This document shows positions 34,074-42,519 of a stretch of DNA of 64,000 nucleotides, in pieces. A program made the translations under genes and the position numbers. The notes under the pieces are model-generated. The model searched no databases, was not told the origin of the DNA, and worked only from the letters and a program-made list of their open reading frames with translations. Location: positions 1,860,001 to 1,924,000 of the forward strand of contig NZ_JOAJ01000001.1 in NCBI RefSeq assembly GCF_000720425.1, read 5' to 3'. This stretch comes from Nocardia rhamnosiphila NBRC 108938 (GTDB lineage Bacteria; Actinomycetota; Actinomycetes; Mycobacteriales; Mycobacteriaceae). Numbering within the stretch: the first letter of the stretch is position 1; each line of letters begins with the position of its first letter.

Positions 34074-34328
34074 CGCCCGGGCTCTCCACCCGGAGCGGCC
34101 CGCTCGGCAGCTGATACCTCGGCGCGATTCGGGAGCAGGTGAATCGAAAAGCGTGCGCCGCAACCGGTCACCGGCGTGGTACCGGGCAGGGCAGCGCCGA
34201 GGAAGGTACCCGGCCGGCGGCCGGCGAATGATAGCGTCGCCTCCGCGCCCCACCGGCGCTCCCGACTCCGCTGTCAGCCGCTCCGGGTCGTCCGGCCCGC
34301 GGTGCCGAATCGATGAGGTGCCCCCGAA

Positions 34329-35240
34329 TTGCTCGAGACGGACTCCGTTTCCGAACCCGATCAGCACACCCAGGGTGTGCCGGAGCGGATCACCACGCGG
34401 GAGGGCCGGCGGCTGCACGCCATGGTCCTGCCCGGTCCGCCGGAGACGACAGCGCCCACCGTCGTCTTCGAGGCGGGTGCCGCGGCGACCCGGTCGTCGT
34501 GGGGTCTCGTGCAGCCCGCGGTCGGCCGGTTCGCCCGGGCCGTGGTCTACGACCGGGCCGGGCTGGGTCGCAGCCCGGCCGACCCCGCCGGCCGCGCCCT
34601 GGACCGGATCGCCGGCGATCTGGTGGAGGTCCTCGATCACTTCGGACCCGGCCCGTTCGTCCTGGTCGGGCACAGTGCCGGTGGTGTCATCGCCCGGCTC
34701 GCCGCGTCTCGCCGCCCGGCACGGATCAGCGGACTCGTTCTGGTCGACCCCACCGACGAGGCGGCCGAACTGCTGTTCAGCGCGGCCATCCGCCGGGTGG
34801 AACGCATCACCCTGACGGTGCACGGCGCCCTCGCGCGCCTCGGGTTGCTCGGGTTGATGTACCGCTCGATGCTGAACGCGGTCCCCGCGGACGTCCGGCG
34901 CGATATGGAACGGGAGGCATTCGCCCCGGGTATCGTCCGCACGCAGTCGGTCCAGGCCCGCACCTTCCTCGACGACCTCGCCACCTGGCGCGACGATCCG
35001 CCCGAACTCGGCGCCATCCCGGTGACGGTGATCTCGGGCGGCCGTGCCGGGGACGGGATGACCACCCGGATCCGTGCCGCGGCGAACGCCGCCCACGCCC
35101 ACCGGGCCGCGGTATCGCCTGCCGGTCGCCATGTCCTCGCGCCGGCCTCCGGCCACTACGTCCCGATCACCGAACCCGAACTGGTGGTCGAGGAGATTCG
35201 GCGCATCGCCGGGAACCGATCGATTCCCGCCCGGCCCTGA
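34329..35240 (+). CDS. Alpha/beta hydrolase
   Basis: About 303 residues. The nucleophile elbow is LVGHSAGGVIARLAA (GxSxG), the acid lies in the VVYDRAGLGRSPADP region, and the catalytic His is in SGHYVPITEPELVVEEI. There is no signal peptide. The start is uncertain: TTG 34329 gives a short hydrophilic leader, and the GTG at 34377 is an alternative. It is convergent with the second LLM gene, with 3 nt between the stops. The 255 bases upstream (34074-34328) hold no gene I can support. The substrate is unknown. Confidence 0.82.
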   Translation: MLETDSVSEPDQHTQGVPERITTREGRRLHAMVLPGPPETTAPTVVFEAGAAATRSSWGLVQPAVGRFARAVVYDRAGLGRSPADPAGRALDRIAGDLVEVLDHFGPGPFVLVGHSAGGVIARLAASRRPARISGLVLVDPTDEAAELLFSAAIRRVERITLTVHGALARLGLLGLMYRSMLNAVPADVRRDMEREAFAPGIVRTQSVQARTFLDDLATWRDDPPELGAIPVTVISGGRAGDGMTTRIRAAANAAHAHRAAVSPAGRHVLAPASGHYVPITEPELVVEEIRRIAGNRSIPARP

Positions 35241-35243
35241 CAC

Positions 35244-36212
35244 TCAACCGGCGATGATCCGCGCCAGCTCGGCATCGGAGGCGGCCAGCGCGGCGCGGTC
35301 GTAGGTGGAGGTGGTCGCCAACAGTTCCTCGGCGCCCGTCCGGTCGGCGAGCTGCTCGATCCGGCGCCGCACCGTCTGCGGTGTACCCGCGACCGCACGC
35401 CGCACCGCCGCCTCGACGCGGCGCCGCGTCTGGTCGGTCCACGACGCGCTCTCGCCGACCGGCTCCAAGGGCGGGAATACGCCGGTGGACCGGGACCGCG
35501 CCATCGCCCAGGCCTCGGGCAGGACGAGTGCGCGGGCCTGCTCATCGGTTTCGGCGACGGTGACCTCCAGCGCGATCGTCACCCGCGGACGTTCGGCCCG
35601 CGGACTCGGCCGGAATTCCCGGCGGTAACCGGCCAGAGCCGCAGCCGATTCCGGGCTGTCCAGCAGCGGACCGCCGAGCACCGCCGGCAGCCCCAGCCGC
35701 GCGGCCACCGCCAATCCCTGTCCGGTGGCCAGCACGAACATGGGGATCGACCGGTCGCTCACCGGATGCGCGGTGACCGGACCGGTGCCGTCGAGATAGT
35801 CGCGTAGTTCGGCCAGGTCGGCGGTGAACCGGTCGGGTGCGCTCTCGTCCTGCCGCATGGCCCGGCGCACCGGGGCGGTGAACGCCGGCGAGCGGCCCAG
35901 GCCGAGATCGATACGGCCCGGGAACAGCGCCTCCAGCATGAGGAACTGCTCCGCCACGACCAGTGGCTGATGATGCGGCAGCATTACGCCGCCGGATCCG
36001 ATCCGGATCGTCGATGTCCGGGAACCCAGCGCCGCCAGCAGGACCGGCGGCGACCCGGAGGCGATCCCGGGCACGGCGTGGTGCTCGGCCACCCAGAAGC
36101 GCCGATATCCCGACTTCTCGGCCGCCACAGCTCGTTCGACGGTATGGGACAACGCGGCCGATTCGGGTTCCCCCACCCGGGTCCGCGACCGATCCAGCAA
36201 CGACAATTCCAC
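35244..36212 (-). CDS. LLM-class flavin-dependent oxidoreductase (MsnO8-like)
   Basis: 322 residues, luciferase-like barrel. The motifs FWVAEHHAVPGIASGSPPVLLAA (first part), IRIGSGGVMLPHHQPLVVAEQF and FPGRIDLGLGRSP are typical of FMN-using MsnO8/YhbW-type members. It starts at a GTG (36212) that lies inside one arm of a perfect inverted repeat and has no visible ribosome-binding site, so the message may be leaderless. Divergent from lsr2. Confidence 0.87.
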   Translation of the reverse strand: MELSLLDRSRTRVGEPESAALSHTVERAVAAEKSGYRRFWVAEHHAVPGIASGSPPVLLAALGSRTSTIRIGSGGVMLPHHQPLVVAEQFLMLEALFPGRIDLGLGRSPAFTAPVRRAMRQDESAPDRFTADLAELRDYLDGTGPVTAHPVSDRSIPMFVLATGQGLAVAARLGLPAVLGGPLLDSPESAAALAGYRREFRPSPRAERPRVTIALEVTVAETDEQARALVLPEAWAMARSRSTGVFPPLEPVGESASWTDQTRRRVEAAVRRAVAGTPQTVRRRIEQLADRTGAEELLATTSTYDRAALAASDAELARIIAG

Positions 36213-36222
36213 GTCTGTGGAA
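36207..36222. promoter_or_regulatory. Inverted repeat covering the start codon of the LLM gene
   Basis: TTCCAC (36207-36212) and GTGGAA (36217-36222) are perfect 6-bp arms around GTCT. The GTG start codon of the LLM oxidoreductase is part of the first arm. The repeat could be an operator or an RNA hairpin that hides the start. Confidence 0.35.
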
Positions 36223-36341
36223 CACCGGAGTCGTCCCTGGTCTTCCGGTTCGCCGGAACGGACTCCGCTGCCGGGTTCCGGGCGGGCAGGCCCCTATGGC
36301 TACCATTGTCCGGATAGTTTGCCCACTGTTCGGAGGACTGC

Positions 36342-36674
36342 ATGGCGCGCAAGGTGATCGTCGAGCTGGTCGACGACTACGACGGAACTTCCATCGCCGA
36401 GGAAACTGTCACGCTCGCTCTGGACGGTGTCACCTACGAGATCGACCTGTCGGCGGACAATGCCGAAAAGCTGCGCGACACAATCGGTTCCTGGTCTGCG
36501 CATGCGCGCCGGGTCGGCGGCCGGGCGAAGAGTAAACAGCGGCCGCAGGCCGCGGGCAACAATGCCCGGACCCAGACGATTCGCGAATGGGCCCGCAAGA
36601 ACGGGCTGGAAGTGTCGAGCCGGGGTCGGATCTCGGCGGAGATCGCCGAGGCATATCAGAAGGCGAACCCGTAA
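36342..36674 (+). CDS. lsr2: Lsr2-family nucleoid-associated protein
   Basis: 110 residues, a full-length Lsr2. An N-terminal dimer/oligomer domain (MARKVIVELVDDYDGTSI) includes the YEIDLSADNAEKLR strand-helix. A basic linker follows. The C-terminal DNA-binding domain is IREWARKNGLEVSSRGRISAEI, with the AT-hook-like RGR at 94-96 that reads the minor groove. Lsr2 silences AT-rich and acquired DNA. Nocardiae usually carry more than one copy, so this may be a paralogue of the main gene. GGAGG precedes the ATG. Confidence 0.95.
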   Translation: MARKVIVELVDDYDGTSIAEETVTLALDGVTYEIDLSADNAEKLRDTIGSWSAHARRVGGRAKSKQRPQAAGNNARTQTIREWARKNGLEVSSRGRISAEIAEAYQKANP

Positions 36675-36761
36675 CCCGTCACCGTCTCGGGCGATCCGGC
36701 TTCGGTGCCGCGGATAGCGGTTCGCGGTTGGCCCCCGGGGCCGCGTTCAAGACCGCGGTCG

Positions 36762-37637
36762 TCAAGTCTTCGATGGTGTCATCACGACGGTCAGGCCGTC
36801 GAGCAGCCGTTCCAGTCCGAACGCGAACAGTGATTCCAGGTCGACCTCGGTGGTCGGTTCCGTGAGCTGGGTGATCAACGGCCGGTCGACGGCGAGCCGG
36901 GCGACGCCCCATTGTTTGCTCGTCATTCCGGTGTCCATTTCGGCGCGGGCTTCACTTTCGATATTCATCGCTGTGCCCCGCACATAGTTGACCACGGTGG
37001 CATAGACGTGGAGCCGAGTGGAGGAATCCAGTTCCAGGCCGTCGAAGGCGCGTAGCGTCCACAGTCCGTAGGCGATCATTGCCGGCAGGGTGGCCGGGCG
37101 GGTGATGGATACCAGCGGCGGCACCCACGGATGACGCTGGTAGACACCCCATTGCAGTTGCGCGGCCACGCGCAGATGTGCACGCCACCCCGGGGCCGGT
37201 TCGGGGTAGTCGATCTCGGCGAACGCGGCATCCGCGAGCAGTTGGGTGAGTTCGGCGTCGGCGTCGAGGTGGCGGCGCAGCGCCATCGTCGCGACGCCGA
37301 GTTCGGCGGCCACTGCCCGCAGGGACAATGCGGCCAGACCGCGGCTGTCGGCGATCTGCATCGCCGCGCGCACGATCCGCTCACGTTCGAGCCCCGCGGT
37401 GGTTCGCGAGGGCAGCCGACGCGTAGCGACCACGGCACCGACGCGGGAGGCGGATTCGATGGTGCCCGAGTGTTTGAGCGCGGCCAGGGCTTTGGTGGCT
37501 GTGGCGATGGCGACGCCCCATTCGCGCGCGATGGCCCTGGTGGTGGGAACCCGGTCGCCCGGCCGCAGCTCTTCTGCGGCGATGCGCCGCTCGATCTCGG
37601 CGACGATGCGGAGGTAGGGCGGTCGGGGATCGGTCAC
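36762..37637 (-). CDS. Transcriptional regulator with GntR-type and TetR-type DNA-binding domains
   Basis: 291 residues with two DNA-binding units. Residues ~7-60 form a GntR winged helix (YLRIVAEIERRIAAEELRPG, then IAREWGVAIATATKAL). Residues ~82-130 form a TetR helix-turn-helix (IVRAAMQIADSRGLAALSL, then AELGVATMALRRHLD). A TetR-type C-terminal domain follows. The fusion is a known arrangement in actinobacteria. The GTG at 37637 lies 4 nt after the carotenoid oxygenase stop, so the two genes form one operon. It may control carotenoid cleavage. Confidence 0.85.
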   Translation of the reverse strand: MTDPRPPYLRIVAEIERRIAAEELRPGDRVPTTRAIAREWGVAIATATKALAALKHSGTIESASRVGAVVATRRLPSRTTAGLERERIVRAAMQIADSRGLAALSLRAVAAELGVATMALRRHLDADAELTQLLADAAFAEIDYPEPAPGWRAHLRVAAQLQWGVYQRHPWVPPLVSITRPATLPAMIAYGLWTLRAFDGLELDSSTRLHVYATVVNYVRGTAMNIESEARAEMDTGMTSKQWGVARLAVDRPLITQLTEPTTEVDLESLFAFGLERLLDGLTVVMTPSKT

Positions 37638-37641
37638 ACCA

Positions 37642-38916
37642 TCATGCTGGCATGGGTCGGTGGTCGGGCAACCAGTTGCCGTGCAGGCCCAGTGGTACGC
37701 GGGCGGGCAGATGGATACGCGCGACGGGTTCACCGGTGAAGTCCTGAGCGGCCAGCACGACCAGATCGGCGGCGTTGCGGCGCGGATCGTGTACGTAGGT
37801 GAGTAGATATCCCTCGTCTTCGCCCGGCCCGATGGCCACGAACACCGCCTCGCCCACCGCTTCTGCTGCCCCGAACGCGTGCACCTCCGCGATACCCCGC
37901 TGAAAATCGTGTTTGACCAGCGCGTTGGTGAAGGCCTCGTCCGAAGCCGCGCCCTCGGGTGCGAACGGTATCCCGTACAGTGCCGTCGCGGCGGAGTAGC
38001 CGTAGCGGTGCGGGCGTGCGGCGTAGGCGTCGTTGATGCGGGGAAAGTCCTGCGGCCGGTCATCGATGCGTTGTTGCTGGACCGTGCCGGTGGTGATGGT
38101 CCAACGATCCAGCACCGGCCGGATCGCACCGGGATCGGCGGGATCGAACGGCCCTTGCGCGGTGACCAGGTCCACGACGACCGAATCACCGTCGTCGTAG
38201 GCATTGAGCGTATGACTGACATGCACAGGGTCGATTTCGTGCCAGCGCACCTCACCACCCGTCCGCGGCATCACGCCCACACGTGTGGGGTGCCCCGGCA
38301 GCCATCGGCACTCGAATCCGTCGAAACCCAGTGGAGTATCCCAGAGCACTACGTGGTCGCCGGTGAGCGCGAAATCGTGCAGAAATGGGGTCCGTGTCAT
38401 AGCAATCGGCATGGCGCGAACCACCGCTCCCGCGGTATCGGTCACGATGTACTGCACGAACTCACGGCCGGGCATATAGGACAGGGAATGCAACTCCCCC
38501 GTGTGTGGGTCGTGTTTGGAATGCGCGCCCGCGGTGAACCCCTCCGCCGTCGCTCCCAGCTCGCAAAATCCTACGGTGTTCAGCTCGTCGTCCAACAAGG
38601 CCGGCGGCAGGCCGCCCTCCGCCATGGCGAATGCCTGCCCCGCATGCCCGATCACATGCACCATGGGCGCGAACCCCGGCACACGCACGAAACGGTTGCG
38701 ATACCACTCGGCCCGCCCGTCGCGCAGCCGCACGCCGTGCACCATGCCCGGACCCATCCCCCAGACATGGGTGCCCGGGTCTTCTACTCCCATCGGATTC
38801 GGACCGTTGCGCACGTACCGGCCACCGAGTTCGGCCGGGATACGCCCGGTCACCGGCAAATCGTAAGCCGTGACCTCTACCTCTACAGGCGCGAAATGAC
38901 CTTCCAGATACCTCAT
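37642..38916 (-). CDS. Carotenoid cleavage oxygenase (RPE65/CCD family)
   Basis: 424 residues. A beta-propeller non-heme iron dioxygenase that cleaves carotenoid or apocarotenoid double bonds. The N-terminus GGRYVRNGPNPMG is a family hallmark. Four iron-binding His candidates are visible: AHSKHDPHTGELHSLSY, FLHDFALTGDHVVLW, VHVSHTLNAYDDG and the C-terminal GLHGNWLP. It is slightly shorter than typical members (about 480), but all blade motifs seem present. The ATG at 38916 is used; the frame is open further upstream without support. It is cotranscribed with a GntR-TetR regulator. A lycopene-cyclase-like gene lies 9 kb away. Confidence 0.9.
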   Translation of the reverse strand: MRYLEGHFAPVEVEVTAYDLPVTGRIPAELGGRYVRNGPNPMGVEDPGTHVWGMGPGMVHGVRLRDGRAEWYRNRFVRVPGFAPMVHVIGHAGQAFAMAEGGLPPALLDDELNTVGFCELGATAEGFTAGAHSKHDPHTGELHSLSYMPGREFVQYIVTDTAGAVVRAMPIAMTRTPFLHDFALTGDHVVLWDTPLGFDGFECRWLPGHPTRVGVMPRTGGEVRWHEIDPVHVSHTLNAYDDGDSVVVDLVTAQGPFDPADPGAIRPVLDRWTITTGTVQQQRIDDRPQDFPRINDAYAARPHRYGYSAATALYGIPFAPEGAASDEAFTNALVKHDFQRGIAEVHAFGAAEAVGEAVFVAIGPGEDEGYLLTYVHDPRRNAADLVVLAAQDFTGEPVARIHLPARVPLGLHGNWLPDHRPMPA

Positions 38917-39159
38917 GAGAAACACCGTAGGAACCGATACCGCAAAGGCGTTCTCGCACGACACCAAAACAGCGCTGTGTACTAGTGCAGGCCTCGCGCT
39001 CGTTGCCCAGGAGATCGGTGGCGCTGTCGGTCGCCTGGGCATGTGGCAGCGCGATGGTTGCCTGCCCGCATAGCCCGGTCGAGCGGCGCCCGGTTTTCGG
39101 AAGAGGCCTATACCGTGGTCGGTGATCACCGATCTCATCCTGAAAGGTCGTGCGCCGTC

Positions 39160-39576
39160 ATGCCGCGGGCAGTAACCCTCATCCGATCGAATGCGTTGTC
39201 CGACGTGGCCGAATACGCATACGCCGCCACAGCTCCCGCCGATTCACGCCTGATCTTCCTCGCCGGCGCCTGCCCGCTGAACCCTGACGGCACCACCGCA
39301 GCGATCGGCGACTACGCCGGCCAAGCCGCCAAAGCCGTCGAAAACATGCGGACCGCCCTCGACGAGGCAGGCGCCTCGCTCGAGGATGTGATCAGCACCC
39401 GGGTCCTCGTGGCGTCGGCGGCGCAGGCAGACCTCGTCTCGGCCTGGGAGGTCGTGCGAGATGCCTTCGGAGCACACGATGTTCCGAGCACCCTGCTCGG
39501 CGTGACCGTCCTCGGCTACGACGACCAACTCGTCGAGATCGAGGCCGTCGCCGCGGTCCGCGATACCGAGGACTGA
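39160..39576 (+). CDS. RidA/YjgF family protein
   Basis: 138 residues. The RidA fold is shown by LIFLAGACPLNPDGTTAAIGDYAGQAAKAVENM, here the first half, then DVISTRVLVAS and a C-terminal VEIEAVAAVRD. RidA proteins hydrolyse reactive enamine/imine intermediates from PLP enzymes. The Arg of the canonical active site appears in STRVLVAS. The ATG at 39160 gives the standard N-terminus. It is monocistronic. The 247 bases after it (39577-39823) hold only short unconvincing reading frames. Confidence 0.87.
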   Translation: MPRAVTLIRSNALSDVAEYAYAATAPADSRLIFLAGACPLNPDGTTAAIGDYAGQAAKAVENMRTALDEAGASLEDVISTRVLVASAAQADLVSAWEVVRDAFGAHDVPSTLLGVTVLGYDDQLVEIEAVAAVRDTED

Positions 39577-39823
39577 GCGGCCGCTGCAGTCCCGAGGGCG
39601 GCGCCGAGCGATGCGGCCGGGCAGTGAAATGGTGTTTTCCTACGCACGGCCGGCGCTGCCCGACTTCATGGACGCCTGGTACGCCGACACGGTGACCTAC
39701 GGCCGGCCGTACACGACACGCACCGATTTCCCCGGATGGCCCACGTCGTCACGGTTGCGGGCCGACGAACAATGTGTGGCCGGTCACGTCGACGAGCGCA
39801 CGGCTTCCGGGGAGCCGATTGCT

Positions 39824-40462
39824 CTACTGCGCGGTTTCGTGGCTGTGGTGCACCGAGCGGGTGTTGGTTGTCCGGCTCCGTCTCAGAGCGAACAACGCTG
39901 CCGCTGCCTGCTCGGCGAGCGCGGGCGCGTGGTCGGGGATCTGCCGGCCGACACTCAGATATCGCTTGATGATGGCGTAGGGCAGGTCGACTACCGCGAG
40001 GAGTGCCCGGTCGGCCGCGTCCGGAGCGGTATCGCCGCTCTTCTCGATCAGGGCACTCAGGGCGTCGTGGAGCGCGGTGTCGGCTCGCGCGGTGTCCCTG
40101 CGCGCCTGCTCGCTCCAGTTCTGCTCATCCAGCTCTTTTGCTCCGGCGAGCAGTACGCGCGCTTCGCGGGGGTTGCGCCGCGCCCACTCGAGGCTCGCGC
40201 GGGCACTGCGGCGGATCGCCTCCTGCGGTTCTCCGAGACTCAGCGCGGCGAACAGTTCGTCGTGGAATCCCCGTAGCGCGCGTGACCACAGTGCGGCCAG
40301 TAATGCGGGGCGATCCGGGAAGCGGTGATACACCGACCCGCTCGGTGCGCCGGCGGCTTTGGCGACCCCCGACATGGTGACAGCGGCCGGTCCGCCTCCG
40401 GCCAGGAGTTCTGCGGCGGCGTCCAGGAGCCGGTCGACATCGTGCCTCGGTGGCCTTCCCAT
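39824..40462 (-). CDS. TetR/AcrR family transcriptional regulator
   Basis: 212 residues. The TetR helix-turn-helix is LLDAAAELLAGGGPAAVTMSG, here listed up to the turn, followed by AGAPSGSVYHRFPDRPALL. The ligand domain contains a Cys-free helical core and a Ser/His-rich tail. It is divergent from an SRPBCC-family gene across a region with three CTCTAA half-sites (40478-40510), which probably form its operator. Autoregulation and control of the SRPBCC gene are likely. Confidence 0.9.
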   Translation of the reverse strand: MGRPPRHDVDRLLDAAAELLAGGGPAAVTMSGVAKAAGAPSGSVYHRFPDRPALLAALWSRALRGFHDELFAALSLGEPQEAIRRSARASLEWARRNPREARVLLAGAKELDEQNWSEQARRDTARADTALHDALSALIEKSGDTAPDAADRALLAVVDLPYAIIKRYLSVGRQIPDHAPALAEQAAAALFALRRSRTTNTRSVHHSHETAQ

Positions 40463-40477
40463 GTAGTAGAGGATATG

Positions 40478-40510
40478 CTCTAATTCGTTTTAGAGTTGCC
40501 TCTCTAAAAC
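40478..40510. promoter_or_regulatory. Triple half-site operator for the adjacent TetR protein
   Basis: CTCTAA (40478-40483), TTAGAG (40490-40495) and CTCTAA (40502-40507) alternate in orientation at 12-nt spacing. The last two belong to a longer perfect repeat, GTTTTAGAG/CTCTAAAAC (40487-40495 and 40502-40510). The cluster begins 16 nt upstream of the TetR start. Confidence 0.6.
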
Positions 40511-40625
40511 TTCGGCGGCCGGAAGCCGACTGCCCGAACCGGGCTCCCCCGGTCGATCTCCCGCGCCCCGGCCCCGCGCGTCGGCGGGCCGCTACGCCGT
40601 GCCGACCCGAAACCAGGAGATAAAT

Positions 40626-41174
40626 ATGGCTGTCGTCAACATCCACCGACGTCACCTGCCTGTACCGGTGAGCGCGGTCGGCGCACTGGTGGACAGCCTC
40701 GCCGACGAGGACGACGCACTCTGGCCGGTGCACTGCTGGCCGGCGATGCGGCTCGACCGCCCGCTCGAAGCGGGCGCGGTCGGTGGGCACGGCCCTATCC
40801 GGTACACGGTGGAGCACTACATCCCCGGCCACTGGGTGCGCTTCCGCTTCACCGGACCCCGCGGCTTCGACGGCTTCCACGAATTCACCGTCCACCCCAC
40901 TCCCGGCGGCACTGATCTGATTCACCTGCTCGCCATGAATGCTCGAGGTCGGGCGCGACTGACATGGCCCCTGGCCTACCGGTGGCTGCACGACGCCCTC
41001 CTGGAAGATTGCCTGGATCGTGCAGAACACGCCCTCACCGGCTCCGTTGCCCACCCCGCCCGATGGGCCCGCCGTGTCCGCCTACTGCGCCGGATCGCCA
41101 CCGTGACGGCCGCTCACACCAGACCGTCACCGGTGATACCGGGACCCGCGCCGAGCGAATCAGATCACAGATAG
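40626..41174 (+). CDS. SRPBCC-superfamily protein
   Basis: 182 residues. The pattern of an N-terminal strand-helix (VNIHRRHLPVPVSAVGALVDSL), a dry beta-sheet with HYIPGHWVRFRFTGPRGFDG and FHEFTVHPTPGGTDLIHLL, and a long C-terminal helix (WLHDALLEDCLDRAEHAL) fits the START/Bet v1-like SRPBCC fold, which binds hydrophobic ligands. The C-terminus is basic and Pro-rich. A good ribosome-binding site (AGGAGA) precedes the ATG at 40626. Divergent from a TetR regulator that probably controls it. Confidence 0.75.
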   Translation: MAVVNIHRRHLPVPVSAVGALVDSLADEDDALWPVHCWPAMRLDRPLEAGAVGGHGPIRYTVEHYIPGHWVRFRFTGPRGFDGFHEFTVHPTPGGTDLIHLLAMNARGRARLTWPLAYRWLHDALLEDCLDRAEHALTGSVAHPARWARRVRLLRRIATVTAAHTRPSPVIPGPAPSESDHR

Positions 41175-41328
41175 GTAACGAACCCGCCTCCGTCGACGAC
41201 GGACCGATCGGTATGCCGAGACCGTGGCGGGGGCCGCGCGCTGTTCGGCACCGGTCGGGATCCGCGTGACCGGCACCGGCCGGTCACCTCGACCCTGTGC
41301 TCACCCGGACGAAAGGCCCTGCTCCGCG

Positions 41329-42402
41329 ATGCGAACCCGATTGTCTCCGGCGCCGGTGGACGCCCTGAACCGCCGCGCCCTCTGGCTGATCACCGCCGCG
41401 TTCGCGGTCATCGCCCAAACTCTCTTCCTGATCGGCGGCAGCACCGCGCCCGCCCGGGCCGCCTTCGATCCCGCCGGAGCGGATTTCTGGGTCGACTCGA
41501 GTATGGGCCCGATCAAATCGCGGGTGTTCCGCGCCGCCGACGGCAATACCTCCCGGGTGGTCTACGCGCTGGATGGGATGCGCGCCCGCGAAGATCTCAG
41601 CGGCTGGGAGATCGATACCGATATCGCCCGGGAATTCACCAAATGGAATATCAACGTGGTGATGCCGGTCGGTGGACAGTCCAGTTTCTATACCGACTGG
41701 AATGCGCCGAGTTCCTTTCTCGGTGTAGCACCCGGCTCTGGTTCGGCCGCCGGATCGGCCTCCGGTTCGTCGTCGGGCTCCGGCGGGTTGCAGGCGCTGT
41801 CGGGCGGCCCCGGCAAGTCCTACACCTATAAATGGGAAACCTTCCTGACCCGTGAACTGCCCGCCGCACTGCGCGACCGGCTCGGTTTCGCCACCCAGCG
41901 CAACGGCGTGTTCGGTCTGTCGATGGGTGGCAGCGCCGCCCTGACCCTGGCCGGCGACCATCCCGGCCAGTTCAGTTTCGCCGGCTCCTACTCCGGCTAC
42001 CTGAACATCTCCGCACCCGGGATGCGGGAGGCGATCCGGGTCGCCATGATCGACGCCGGCGGCTACAACGTGGACTCGATGGCCGCGCCCTGGGATCCGA
42101 AATGGCTCCGGATCGACCCGTTCGTGGCCGCACCCCGCCTCGTCGCGAACAACACCCGGCTCTGGGTGTCGGCGGCGAGCGGCCTGCCCACCGCGACCGA
42201 CAGCCCGAGCATCACCACGGTGAACGGGATGGGCCTCGAGGCGCTGGCGCTGGTGAATACGCGCGCCTTCCAGATCAGGATGGCGACCCTGGGCGCACAG
42301 AACGTGCACTACGACTTCCCCGCCTACGGTATCCACGCGTGGAACAACTGGGCCGACCAAGCCCTGCGGATGCTTCCCGATCTCTCCGCGAATATCGGCT
42401 GA
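41329..42402 (+). CDS. Antigen-85-type mycolyltransferase with a Gly/Ser-rich insertion
   Basis: 357 residues, secreted. The signal peptide core is LWLITAAFAVIAQTLFLIGG, cleaved near ARA. The alpha/beta hydrolase domain has VVYALDGMRAREDLSGWEI, the hallmark NINVVMPVGGQSSFYTDW, YKWETFLTRELP, nucleophile Ser198 in FGLSMGGSAAL, and a late GIHAWNNW with the catalytic His. These are the family features of enzymes that transfer mycolates to trehalose or arabinogalactan outside the membrane. Between YTDW and YKWETFL, residues ~128-163 form a Gly/Ser/Ala-rich linker. This is longer than the short disulfide loop of Ag85A/B. Confidence 0.9.
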   Translation: MRTRLSPAPVDALNRRALWLITAAFAVIAQTLFLIGGSTAPARAAFDPAGADFWVDSSMGPIKSRVFRAADGNTSRVVYALDGMRAREDLSGWEIDTDIAREFTKWNINVVMPVGGQSSFYTDWNAPSSFLGVAPGSGSAAGSASGSSSGSGGLQALSGGPGKSYTYKWETFLTRELPAALRDRLGFATQRNGVFGLSMGGSAALTLAGDHPGQFSFAGSYSGYLNISAPGMREAIRVAMIDAGGYNVDSMAAPWDPKWLRIDPFVAAPRLVANNTRLWVSAASGLPTATDSPSITTVNGMGLEALALVNTRAFQIRMATLGAQNVHYDFPAYGIHAWNNWADQALRMLPDLSANIG

Positions 42403-42519
42403 CGGCGATGCCGATACGCGAAATCGCCCGGCCGAGCACACAATCGGCGGTGCCCCGGGTCCGGCCGTCCCCGCTCGCGGACCCTGCGGACGCCCGGAAA
42501 ATCGGTAGAGTGAGCCGTC

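Noticed and set aside
39577..39823. Short frame starting MRPGSEMVFSYARPAL after the RidA gene
   Set aside because: It runs antisense into the TetR gene, has no ribosome-binding site and no recognisable fold. At most it is debris.
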